Part shown: in pieces, positions 1 through 8,523 of the stretch
How the letters are laid out: each line of letters starts with the position of its first letter
Numbering within the stretch: position 1 is the first letter of the stretch
DNA from: Amycolatopsis sp. A133
GTDB lineage: Bacteria; Actinomycetota; Actinomycetes; Mycobacteriales; Pseudonocardiaceae
Length of the DNA stretch: 64,000 nt
NCBI RefSeq assembly: GCF_031082405.1
Contig: NZ_JAVHJU010000025.1
Span: 186,001 to 250,000 of the forward strand
Direction: 5' to 3'
Translations under genes and position numbers: made by a program
The notes under the pieces: generated by a model
Told to the model about the DNA's origin: nothing
The model's database searches: none
What the model saw: only the letters and a program-made list of their open reading frames with translations

Positions 1-1101
<1,101 letters not shown>

Positions 1102-1123
1102 GTCCGGCTGCTTTTTCCGGGAA

Positions 1124-1155
1124 AGCCCGGTCCGCTTCGGCGGGCCGGGCTTTTC
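1124..1155 (+). terminator. Rho-independent terminator of groEL
   Basis: Inverted repeat with 12-base arms (AGCCCGGTCCGC and GCGGGCCGGGCT, one G-T type mismatch) around a TTCG tetraloop, followed by a short T-rich run. It starts 22 bases after the groEL stop codon. Confidence 0.9.
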
Positions 1156-1156
1156 T

Positions 1157-1477
1157 CTACGGTTTGGTGAAGAACCAGACGGCGTAAGCGCCGACGATCA
1201 CGACGCCGAGCGCGAGCACGCCGAGGCCCCCGAGCCAGGCGGTGCTCTTCTCGTCGGCTTCCAGCCCGACGACGATCGCGCCGATGCCGGTGAGCAGGAC
1301 CCAGATCGCCAGCGCCGCGGAGGTGTAGAGCACGGTCTTGGCGGCGCTCACCCCGCCGGTGTCGCCGGAGGACAGCACGGCGAAGGCGGCGAAGGCGGTC
1401 AGCCCCAGCCCGGCGATCAGGTACAGCCCGCCCAAGAGCCCGACAACGACCTTCGCGGCGGCGCTTCCGTGATCCAC
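1157..1477 (-). CDS. small integral membrane protein of unknown function
   Basis: A 106-residue protein starting at GTG (1475-1477). Hydrophobic stretches at about residues 9-35, 46-71 and 80-103 suggest three membrane helices, with a short soluble loop (SSGDTGG) after the first and a charged loop (EADEKS) before the last. No catalytic motif is visible. It converges on groEL, with its 3' end beside the groEL terminator. I do not recognise a named family. The coding call rests on codon bias and a coherent hydrophobicity pattern. Confidence 0.7.
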   Translation of the reverse strand: MDHGSAAAKVVVGLLGGLYLIAGLGLTAFAAFAVLSSGDTGGVSAAKTVLYTSAALAIWVLLTGIGAIVVGLEADEKSTAWLGGLGVLALGVVIVGAYAVWFFTKP

Positions 1478-1606
1478 GAGCGCGAATCTAACCCCTCGAA
1501 CGGGATCCGCGCCGGGGTTTTGGGCCGCTCGGCCCAGCGGCGACGGCCGAACGGCCCGGACGTCCCCTGGCGTCCGAGCCGTTCGTTTTGTGCACCCCCG
1601 TCATCC

Positions 1607-1643
1607 GGCGGGCGCCGGCTCCCCCTGTGAGCCGGCGCCCGCC
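1607..1643 (-). terminator. hairpin downstream of the PspC gene
   Basis: Perfect 14-base inverted repeat (GGCGGGCGCCGGCT / AGCCGGCGCCCGCC) with a 9-base loop, six bases past the pspC stop when read on the minus strand. There is no long T-run, so a GC-hairpin terminator is inferred. Confidence 0.7.
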
Positions 1644-1648
1644 CCGCT

Positions 1649-1864
1649 TCAGGAGTCTTCTTCGGGCGTCAGAATGGCGGCGGCGACGTAAACCGGGATC
1701 GCGATGCCGACCGAAAGGAACACGGCGGCGACGAGGCCGATGCGCAGGACGTTGGCGTCGACGCCGAGGTAGGTGGCCCAGCCCCCGCAGACACCGGTGA
1801 GCATCTTGTCGCTCCGGCTGCGGCGGAGCTTCTTGGTTTCCGGGGTGTACACGCTGTTGGTCAT
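1649..1864 (-). CDS. PspC-domain membrane protein
   Basis: A 71-residue protein consisting almost entirely of a PspC domain: a basic N-terminus (KKLRRSRSDKMLTGVCGG), the typical GVCGGWATYLGVDANVLRIGL stretch broken here for length (GVCGGWATYLG, then VDANVLRIG), and one membrane helix at about residues 41-66. PspC proteins sit in the cytoplasmic membrane and are linked to envelope-stress responses; in Actinobacteria they often stand alone without PspA/PspB. The ATG at 1862-1864 opens the conserved region directly. No pspA or pspB neighbour is present, so the exact role is open. Confidence 0.88.
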   Translation of the reverse strand: MTNSVYTPETKKLRRSRSDKMLTGVCGGWATYLGVDANVLRIGLVAAVFLSVGIAIPVYVAAAILTPEEDS

Positions 1865-1940
1865 GGCTCAATGGTGTCTGCCGGCGGCCGCCGGCGACAT
1901 CGGGAACGGCCCGGATCCGACCCTGAACTTGCCCTCGGGG

Positions 1941-1984
1941 TCGTGAGTGGCAAAGAGGGTTCTAACCCTCCTTACCACTCACGA
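1941..1984. repeat. 44-bp near-perfect palindrome, copy A
   Basis: Arms of 21 bases (starting TCGTGAGTGG) pair at 19 of 21 positions around a CT centre. The right arm overlaps the last codon and stop codon of menC. A second copy lies at 23090-23133, also at a gene end, and the CAAGCCG following both copies is identical. Function is inferred to be a terminator-like or REP-like dispersed element. Confidence 0.85.
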
Positions 1985-2908
1985 CAAGCCGTGGACCCGG
2001 TTCAGGCGGTTTGCCCAGTTCGCCGCGATTCCGGGCGGTGCCGCGTACGCGTCCGTGGGTGCCGGTGCCTCGCGCAGGACCGGCAGATAACCGTCCACAG
2101 GGGACAGCGGGTCGGCGCAGACATCCCCGGCCAGCAGCGAAATCGTGCCCAGTCCACAAGCGAATTCCAGCTCGGGGAGCGCTCCGGCCAGTGCGAGCCC
2201 CGCGGCCAGGCCCACACTCGTCTCCACCGCCGACGACACCACGCACGGCAGCCCGCACGCTTCGGCGACCTCGAGCGCGCGCCGGACGCCGCCCAGCGGG
2301 GCGACCTTCAGCACCGCGATGTCCGCCGCTCCGGCGACCGCCACCTTCAGCGGGTCCTCGGCACGGCGGATCGACTCGTCGGCGGCGATCCGGACGTCCA
2401 CCCGGCGCCGCACCGCGGCCAGCTCGTCGATCGACGGGCACGGCTGCTCCGCGTACTCCAGCCCGCCCGCCGCCTTGTCGAGGTCGGTGATCGCGCGCAC
2501 CGCCGTGTCGACGTCCCACGCCATGTTGGCGTCGACGCGGATCGCCCCGTCCGGGCCGAGCGCGTCGCGGACCGCCTCCACGCGCGCGCAGTCGTCCGCC
2601 AGGGAAACCCGCGGGTCGGCGACCTTGACCTTCGCCGTGCGGCAGCCGGACGCGCGGACCAGCTCGTGCGCCTTCTCCGGCCCCACCACCGGCACCGTCG
2701 TGTTCACTTCGACCCGGTCGCGGACCGGCGCCGGCCAGCCGGCTTCGGTGGCTTCCCGCGCCGCCCGCAGCCAGGGCACGCTCTCGGCGTCGGAGTAGTC
2801 GGCGAACGGGCAGAACTCGCCCCAGCCCGCCGGGCCGTGCAGCAGCACGCCCTCACGGACGGTGATACCGCGGAACCGGGTGCGCAGGGGGATCGCGTAG
2901 ACCTTCAT
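1979..2908 (-). CDS. menC: o-succinylbenzoate synthase
   Basis: Enolase-superfamily enzyme that dehydrates SHCHC to o-succinylbenzoate in menaquinone biosynthesis. Its 309 residues match the short actinobacterial MenC. The barrel-end motifs are all present: AKVKV (lysine acid/base), DANMAWD, YAEQP, AADES (three metal-binding acidic residues) and VLKVAP (second catalytic lysine). Translation starts at the ATG at 2906-2908, 74 bases from the likely start of the divergent regulator gene. No other men gene lies in the window. The last codon and stop fall inside palindromic repeat copy A. Confidence 0.93.
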   Translation of the reverse strand: MKVYAIPLRTRFRGITVREGVLLHGPAGWGEFCPFADYSDAESVPWLRAAREATEAGWPAPVRDRVEVNTTVPVVGPEKAHELVRASGCRTAKVKVADPRVSLADDCARVEAVRDALGPDGAIRVDANMAWDVDTAVRAITDLDKAAGGLEYAEQPCPSIDELAAVRRRVDVRIAADESIRRAEDPLKVAVAGAADIAVLKVAPLGGVRRALEVAEACGLPCVVSSAVETSVGLAAGLALAGALPELEFACGLGTISLLAGDVCADPLSPVDGYLPVLREAPAPTDAYAAPPGIAANWANRLNRVHGLS

Positions 2909-2982
2909 CGAGGCCGATCATGCCACCGTGCCGGGTCTCGCAAACAGGTGCCGAACTGCGCGTTTCCGGACAGAATGACCCC

Positions 2983-5778
2983 GTGGTCCTCGATTTCCGC
3001 GTGCTGGGTCCGGCCGAGGTCACGGCCGACGGCCGCCCGGTACCGCTCGGGGGCAGCCGGCCGCTGATCGTGCTGGCCGGGTTGCTGCTGCGCGCGAACC
3101 GGGTCGTGCCGGTCGACGAGCTCGGCCGCTGGCTGTGGAACGACGACCGCCGCCGCTCCAAGGGCGCGCTCCAGACGTACGTGCTGCGCCTGCGCCGGGC
3201 GCTGGGCGACCAGGTCTCGATCCGCACGGAGAGCGGCGGCTACCTGATCGAACTCGCGGACGACCTGCTCGACCTCACCCGCTTCCGCGCGCTCGCCGCC
3301 CGCGGCAAAGCGGCGATGGACCGCGGCGAGAGCCGCCGGGCGGCCGCGCACTTCGCCGAGGCGCTCGCGCAGTGGCGCGGGCCGGCGCTGCTCAACGTCG
3401 AGTCCGACGCGCTGCACCGCGACGAGGCCGGGCAGCTGGCCGAGGAACGGCTGCGGGTGCGCGAGCAGTGGGCGGACGCGCTGCTCGAAGTCGGCGAGTA
3501 CGGCACCGTCATCCCCGAACTGACCCGGTTGACCAGGGAGAACCCGCTGCGCGAGCGGCTGCACGAGCAGCTGATGAGCGCGCTGTACCGCTCGGGCCGC
3601 CAAGCCGAGGCGCTGGAGGTGTACCGGCGGATCAGCGGCGTCCTGGCCGACGAGCTCGGACTCGACCCCGGGCCGTCGCTGCAGCGCACCCGCCAGGCGA
3701 TCCTGACCGGCGCCGACAGCGGTACCGGCCGGGCGCTCGCGCGCTACCGGCTCGGCGTCGAGCCGCAGGTACCGCACCAGCTGCCCGCCGACCTGCGGAC
3801 GTTCTCCGGGCGCGAGTGCGACCTCAAGGCGTTGCACGCGCTGCTGCCGGAGGTGATCGACGCGGGCACGTCGACACCGATCGCGTCCGTCGAAGGCATG
3901 GGCGGCATCGGCAAGACGACGCTGGCCGTGCACTTCGCGCACGAGATCGCCGACCGGTTCCCCGGTGGGCAGGTCTACCTCAACCTGCGCGGCTACGGCC
4001 CGGGCGAGCCGGTCGAGCCGTCCGCGGCGCTGGAGGCGATGCTCACCGCGCTCGGCGTGCCGGGTGAGGCGATCCCCGGCGACCTCGACGGCCGCGCGGC
4101 GAGCTGGCGGACGCACACCGCGGGACGGCGGCTGCTGGTCCTGCTGGACAACGCCAACCGCACCGAGCAGGTGAGCCCGCTGCTGCCCGGGCCCGGCTGC
4201 CTGGTCCTGATCACCAGCCGCTGGCAGCTGCGCGCACTGGTCGCGACGCACGGCGCGCGCCGGATCGCGCTGGAGGAACTCGGCGACGAGGACGCCGTCG
4301 CGCTCCTGGCGGCCACCATCGGCTTCGACCGCGTCGCCCGGGATCCGGCGGCGGCCGAGCGGTTCGTGCGCTACTGCGGCGGGCTGCCGCTGGCGATCCG
4401 GATCCTCGCCGTGCGCGCGGCGCAGTTCCCGGACCTGCCGCTGGACGAGTTCGCCGGCTCCCTCGACAGCGATCTGCTCGGCTCGTTCGACCTCGCCGAC
4501 GGCGAAGGCACCAACATCCGGTCGGTGCTTTCGTACTCCTACCAGGCGCTGCAGCCGTCGACGGCCCGGCTGCTGCGGCTGCTCGGGCTGCACCCCGGCG
4601 TCGACTTCACCGTGCCGGCGGCGGCCGCGGTCGCCGGGCTGGACGTCGCGGCGACCCGGCCGATGCTCGAAACCCTGTCCGCCGCCCACTTGCTGGCCCA
4701 GCCGCGGCCGGGCCGCTACCAGTTCCACGACCTCATCCGGGCGTACGCCGGCGAAGCGGCTTCGCAAGTGGACTCGGCTTCGCAGCGCGATGCGGCGTCG
4801 GACCGGTTGCTGAGCTGGTACCTGGCGTCGGCGCTGAACGCGTCACGCCGGATGCGGCCGGAGCGCTACTACCGGCTGCTGGACCTCGACGACCTCGACG
4901 GCGGCTTTGCGTTTCCCGAGTACCACGACGCGCTGGACTGGTTCGGCGAAGAGTCCGGCAACCTCATCGCCGCGGTGCACCTGGCGCGGCGCCGCGGCCG
5001 CGACGACGTCTGCTGGAAGCTGGCCTGGCTCCTGCAAAGCCACTTCGTGACGCGCTCCCGGCTCGACGACTGGCGGTCGGTGTTCGCGGTGGCGCTCGAA
5101 GCCGCGCGGGCGAGCGGCCACCGGCCCGGCGAGGCGGGGATCTTGAGCGGGCTCGGCGTCGTCAACGGCGTCGCCCGGCAGTACGCCGAGTCCCGGCGGT
5201 ACCTGGAGCAGGTGCTCGCGATCCAGCGTGAGCTCGGGGCGCGCGAGGGAGAGGCGCGGGCCCACTACAACCTGGCGTTGGCGGCGCACAACCTCGAGGA
5301 CTGCGCCTGGGCGTACGAACACGGCGTGCAGGCGCTGGAGATCGTCCGCGAGCTGGGGCTGGAGCACTTCGAGGCGAGCGTGCTGCGGGCGCTCGGCGAC
5401 ATCTGCACGTCGATGGGCGATCACGAGCAGGCACTGCGCCTGGCCGACGAGGCATTGGCGATCCTCGGCCCGGACGGCCGCCCGGTGGACACGCGGTTCA
5501 CGCAGCACACGCGCGGCCTGGCCCTGGTCGGCCTCGGCCGGCTCGACGAGGGAATCGTGTGCATCCGCGCGTCGGTGGAGATGTTCTTCGCCATGGGCGA
5601 GCAGTACGAAGCGGCGGACGTCCTGGCCCAGCTGGGCACGATCCACCTCCGCCACGGCGACGCGGCCCAGGCCCGCGAGTGCTGGCTCAGGTCGGTGCGC
5701 CTGCTGACGGAGCTGAGCCACCCGGACGCGGACGACGTGAGGGCCAAACTGGCGGCACTGGTCATCGTGGGCGGTTGA
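2983..5778 (+). CDS. SARP/AfsR-type transcriptional regulator (wHTH-BTAD-NB-ARC-TPR)
   Basis: Large signal-responsive activator of the AfsR/SARP class, often controlling secondary metabolism. With the GTG start at 2983 (VVLDFRVLGPAEV, the usual SARP opening) it has 931 residues; an in-frame ATG at 2920 would add 21 residues. Order of domains: OmpR-like winged helix (about 1-95), BTAD (100-245, ending DPGPSLQRTRQAIL), NB-ARC STAND ATPase (about 280-560, Walker A GMGGIGKTT at about 305-313, Walker B LLVLLDN at about 383-389), then TPR-like repeats to the C-terminus. No biosynthetic cluster adjoins it, so its target is unknown. Confidence 0.93.
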   Translation: MVLDFRVLGPAEVTADGRPVPLGGSRPLIVLAGLLLRANRVVPVDELGRWLWNDDRRRSKGALQTYVLRLRRALGDQVSIRTESGGYLIELADDLLDLTRFRALAARGKAAMDRGESRRAAAHFAEALAQWRGPALLNVESDALHRDEAGQLAEERLRVREQWADALLEVGEYGTVIPELTRLTRENPLRERLHEQLMSALYRSGRQAEALEVYRRISGVLADELGLDPGPSLQRTRQAILTGADSGTGRALARYRLGVEPQVPHQLPADLRTFSGRECDLKALHALLPEVIDAGTSTPIASVEGMGGIGKTTLAVHFAHEIADRFPGGQVYLNLRGYGPGEPVEPSAALEAMLTALGVPGEAIPGDLDGRAASWRTHTAGRRLLVLLDNANRTEQVSPLLPGPGCLVLITSRWQLRALVATHGARRIALEELGDEDAVALLAATIGFDRVARDPAAAERFVRYCGGLPLAIRILAVRAAQFPDLPLDEFAGSLDSDLLGSFDLADGEGTNIRSVLSYSYQALQPSTARLLRLLGLHPGVDFTVPAAAAVAGLDVAATRPMLETLSAAHLLAQPRPGRYQFHDLIRAYAGEAASQVDSASQRDAASDRLLSWYLASALNASRRMRPERYYRLLDLDDLDGGFAFPEYHDALDWFGEESGNLIAAVHLARRRGRDDVCWKLAWLLQSHFVTRSRLDDWRSVFAVALEAARASGHRPGEAGILSGLGVVNGVARQYAESRRYLEQVLAIQRELGAREGEARAHYNLALAAHNLEDCAWAYEHGVQALEIVRELGLEHFEASVLRALGDICTSMGDHEQALRLADEALAILGPDGRPVDTRFTQHTRGLALVGLGRLDEGIVCIRASVEMFFAMGEQYEAADVLAQLGTIHLRHGDAAQARECWLRSVRLLTELSHPDADDVRAKLAALVIVGG

Positions 5779-5865
5779 GACCGGCTCACGTGCCGACCCC
5801 CAGCGGCAGCACGCAAGCCGGTCCGGCCCACGCGACCAGTTAAAAGGAAAGCGCTCACTGTCCAC

Positions 5866-6711
5866 TCACTGTCTCGTGGGCGGGGCCACCCCGAGCAGAT
5901 CGGCCAGGCATTCGGCGTTGCGCGGAGCCTCCACTTTGACGTCGTTGTCGAAGTAGACGTGCACATCCCGCCGCCCACCGTCGTGCCAGGCCTGGATCTT
6001 CTTGGCCCAGGTGCGCAGGGCACGGTCGGAGTAGCCACTGACGTAGAGCTCCTTGTCGCCGTGCAGCCGGACGTAGGCGAAGCCGGCGGTCTGGTCTTCG
6101 AGGAACGGCCACTTCCCGGCGGTATCGGCAACAACGAGGGCGATCCCATGCGCCCGCAGCAGCTCTTTCGCGGCGGGCTCGGCAAAGCTCGGGTGCCGGA
6201 CCTCCAGCGCGTGCTGCAGTGGTCTTTTCGCGCCGGCTTCGAGGTACGGCGTGCCCTTCAGCTTGTCGTCGTGCTTCGTGGCGAGCTGGGCAGCCTCGGT
6301 GGTGGTCCGAGGCAGGAGGGCGAAGAAGTTCTCGAGCCGATCGGGATCGAAGGCCAGCCTCGGCGGGAGCTGCCAGAGGAAGGGCCCGAGTTTCGCACCG
6401 AGGGCAAGGACGCCGGAGGCGTAGAAGTTCGCGAGAGCGGTCTCAACGTCCCGAAGCTGCTTCATGTGGGTGATGAAGCGCCCGCCCTTGACGGCAAAGA
6501 GGAAGTCGGCGGGGGTCTCGTCAAACCAGGCCCGGTACCGCTCGGGGCGTTGAAGCGAGTAGAAGGAGCCGTTGATTTCCACGGCGTTCATCCGCCGCGA
6601 CAGGTATTCGAGCTCCCGCCGCTGAGCGAGCTTGGGTGGGTAGAAGACCCCGCGCCACGGGGGATAACGCCACCCCGAAGTCCCGATCCGGATCTCGGCG
6701 ATCGCCCTCAC
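5866..6711 (-). CDS. DUF72 (YecE-like) family protein
   Basis: A 281-residue TIM-barrel-like DUF72 protein. The opening IRIGTSGWRYPPWRGVFYP and the stretch NAVEINGSFYSLQ are hallmarks of the family, and FAYVRLHGDKELY with VYFDNDVKVEAPRNA marks its C-terminal part. Biochemical activity of the family is not well established. Start is GTG at 6709-6711, preceded by GGAAAGG seven bases upstream. It converges on the SARP regulator gene, and a long repeat-bearing non-coding stretch lies upstream. Confidence 0.9.
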   Translation of the reverse strand: MRAIAEIRIGTSGWRYPPWRGVFYPPKLAQRRELEYLSRRMNAVEINGSFYSLQRPERYRAWFDETPADFLFAVKGGRFITHMKQLRDVETALANFYASGVLALGAKLGPFLWQLPPRLAFDPDRLENFFALLPRTTTEAAQLATKHDDKLKGTPYLEAGAKRPLQHALEVRHPSFAEPAAKELLRAHGIALVVADTAGKWPFLEDQTAGFAYVRLHGDKELYVSGYSDRALRTWAKKIQAWHDGGRRDVHVYFDNDVKVEAPRNAECLADLLGVAPPTRQ

Positions 6712-7136
6712 CGCCTTTCCGCGCGGGATGATTCCCGCTCGCCCGGATCTCCAAACGCGACGCCGGTCGGACCGGTGGACCGGGGGTTAGGACAAGCGAC
6801 CCAATTTGGTGGACGCACGTCTGATTGGGCCTTTGGAGTGATGGCTCAAGTAGTGGCCTCCCGGAGGGGTTCGCGGCGGGTCGCGGGGCGTTGGGTTGCT
6901 GCGGTGCGGAGGCGCGGGCTGGGTGGCGGAGTTCGCCCGCGCTGGGAACGCGGAGTGCACGGCTGCGGAGCGCGCGGCTGCGGGTCGAGCGAGCTGGGAT
7001 TCGGCGCGAGGCCGAGGTGCGCCGCCAGTGCGGGTGTGCCGCGGCGCGGTCACCGGCCGCGGTCCCAGCTCCGAGAGCAGAGGGATGCATCACGAAAGCG
7101 AAGTTCCGCAGCAGTGCCAAGACCGCAACCATGCTT

Positions 7137-7298
7137 CCCCGGCCCCCGGCCCCCGGCCCCCGGCCCCCGGCCCCCGGCCCCCGGCCCCCGGCCCCCGGCC
7201 CCCGGCCCCCGGCCCCCGGCCCCCGGCCCCCGGCCCCCGGCCCCCGGCCCCCGGCCCCCGGCCCCCGGCCCCCGGCCCCCGGCCCCCGGCCCCCGGCC
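7137..7298. repeat. heptanucleotide tandem repeat (GGCCCCC), about 23 copies
   Basis: 162 uninterrupted bases of the 7-mer GGCCCCC with no mismatch. Because 7 is not a multiple of 3, all three frames on a strand read the same heptapeptide cycle (PPAPGPR on plus). It lies about 425 bases upstream of the DUF72 start and 142 bases past the DUF4253 stop. Confidence 0.97.
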
Positions 7299-7300
7299 TG

Positions 7301-7387
7301 CCTCAACAGCCCCTCCCGGCCCGGCCCGGCCCGCTCCGGCGCCGGCGCCGGCCCACCCAGCCTCGACAGCCCCTCCCGGCCCGGCCC
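7301..7387. repeat. imperfect 27-bp direct repeat, 60-bp period
   Basis: The sequence CCTCaACAGCCCCTCCCGGC plus seven further bases at 7301-7327 recurs at 7361-7387 with only one or two differences. It directly follows the heptanucleotide tract, suggesting local duplication in this intergenic region. Confidence 0.8.
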
Positions 7388-7439
7388 TACCCGGCCCAGC
7401 CCTCCGGCCCTCGGAACCTCGGCCCCCCGACCCAAACCC

Positions 7440-8201
7440 TCAAGCCCAGGAAAACCGCCAATGCCTCGACTGCACCAGCCCCGACGCGTACTCCCGCAGA
7501 TTCCCCGGCTGCCCGGCAAAGGTCGGCAGGCTGAACGCCCGGTGCTCCGCCGCCACCGTCAGCGCGCGCGCCTGGTTCCTCGGCGGTGCCGCCACCGACA
7601 GCTCGATCGCGTCGAACCCCAAGACCACCAGCGTTGCCCCGAAGCGGTCCTCCCAGCTGCGCAGCACCGCCGACAGCTCGGCCACCTGGTCGGTGCACTT
7701 GATCATGCCCGTCCAGCCCAGCAGTGCCGGGATGTCGGCCGGCCGCTCGGTCTGCACCAGGCCGAGCCGGTGGGGCGCTCGGGTCGCCAGGATCGAGCCC
7801 GTGTTGCCCGCCTCCGCCAGCGGGTCCGACCTGCGCGGGCTGCGCTTGGCCAGCCCCGGGAACCGTGCTCCGAACGGCCTCAGGCACGCGCCGTCGCAGC
7901 AGGACCCGTCCCACCAGCGGGCCAGCGCTCCGGCCGGGTCGGCCGTGGCCACGCGGTGGCCTGCCGGGGCGAGCCGGCCGCGGTCGTCGATCCAGTCCTC
8001 ACCGTTCGCCGCGAACCGCTGGTCGTGGGGGATCAGCACCGGCCACAGCCCGGACCGCTCGAACTCGGCCACGCAGCCGAGGTAGCGCTCGGGCCGGGTC
8101 AGCGGCAGGTCGGACACCCACAGCCGGCCGTGCCACGACCCCGGTGGCAGGGTCTGGACCGGCGGCGCGGGCGTACCGGGGCGGAGCGGTGCGATCGTCA
8201 T
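7440..8201 (-). CDS. DUF4253 domain protein, probably SOS-regulated
   Basis: A 253-residue cytosolic protein. The C-terminal 110 residues match DUF4253: HRLGLVQTERPADIPALLGW, LSAVLRSWEDRFGATLVV, LSVAAPP and ALTVAAEHRAFS, ending in an aromatic WRFSWA. The N-terminal part contains PERYLGCVAEFERSGLWPVL, also typical of the family. Molecular function is unknown. The ATG at 8199-8201 is chosen for the GAGGGGA ribosome-binding site eight bases upstream; a longer frame to 8390 has no support. Two LexA-type boxes lie 11 and 37 bases upstream, which suggests induction by DNA damage. Confidence 0.88.
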   Translation of the reverse strand: MTIAPLRPGTPAPPVQTLPPGSWHGRLWVSDLPLTRPERYLGCVAEFERSGLWPVLIPHDQRFAANGEDWIDDRGRLAPAGHRVATADPAGALARWWDGSCCDGACLRPFGARFPGLAKRSPRRSDPLAEAGNTGSILATRAPHRLGLVQTERPADIPALLGWTGMIKCTDQVAELSAVLRSWEDRFGATLVVLGFDAIELSVAAPPRNQARALTVAAEHRAFSLPTFAGQPGNLREYASGLVQSRHWRFSWA

Positions 8202-8211
8202 GGACGTCCCC

Positions 8212-8227
8212 TCGAACTTGTGTTCGG
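8212..8227 (-). promoter_or_regulatory. LexA/SOS-box-like site, proximal
   Basis: TCGAACTTGTGTTCGG matches the actinobacterial SOS consensus TCGAAC-N4-GTTCGA at 11 of 12 specified bases. It lies ten bases before the DUF4253 start codon, next to the ribosome-binding site. Confidence 0.7.
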
Positions 8228-8237
8228 TTGCTGCACT

Positions 8238-8253
8238 TCGAACAATAGTTCGA
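8238..8253 (-). promoter_or_regulatory. LexA/SOS box, perfect consensus
   Basis: TCGAACAATAGTTCGA is a perfect match to the mycobacterial/actinobacterial LexA consensus TCGAAC-N4-GTTCGA. It is 36 bases upstream of the DUF4253 start, with its centre 26 bases from that of the proximal site. The 270 bases beyond it, to the helicase gene end at 8524, hold no gene that I can support. Confidence 0.8.
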
Positions 8254-8523
8254 GGGTCCGACAATTTCCAGCGTTTTGCCCGCTCATCCGTTCGAGTGAA
8301 TCCGCAAAGTTGCAGGTCAGCGCGTTTCTGGGACGCATGTGACGCAAGATGTTGCTGTGACACGTCGCTGCGCCGAAGGGGTGGTGCCACCGGCAGAAGA
8401 GACAGCTGAGCGACGCCCTCCGGGGTGACGAGCTCCGGCTGACCGAGCGCGAACGGGCCGTCCTGGAGAAAGCTCGACCTGCCCCAGCCGGACGGCTACA
8501 GCCGCCGTTCTGCGGTACCCGGC

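Larger units (their letters stand above)
6712..7439. other. 728-bp intergenic region with repeats, no gene supported
   Basis: Lies between the start of the DUF72 gene and the end of the DUF4253 gene. Several frames are open only because the heptanucleotide tract at 7137-7298 contains no stop codon in any frame. No Shine-Dalgarno plus start plus recognisable protein was found. It also holds a pair of about 27-base direct repeats 60 bases apart. Confidence 0.7.

Noticed and set aside
2905..4767. Long open frame antisense to the SARP regulator gene (620 codons)
   Set aside because: Arg/Gln/Val-rich product with no family resemblance; a GC-skew shadow of a well-supported gene.
7137..7298. CRISPR array or collagen-like gene
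   Set aside because: No spacers between units, and all frames read alike.
5959..8085. 708-codon plus-strand frame through the heptanucleotide repeat (PPAPGPR repeats)
   Set aside because: The repeat has no stop in any frame, so the openness is trivial; flanks are antisense to real genes.
8395..8523. Coding-like fragment reading LSDALRGDELRLTERERAVLEK
   Set aside because: No start or ribosome-binding site, short, and runs into the helicase 3' end; possibly a gene remnant but not supported.
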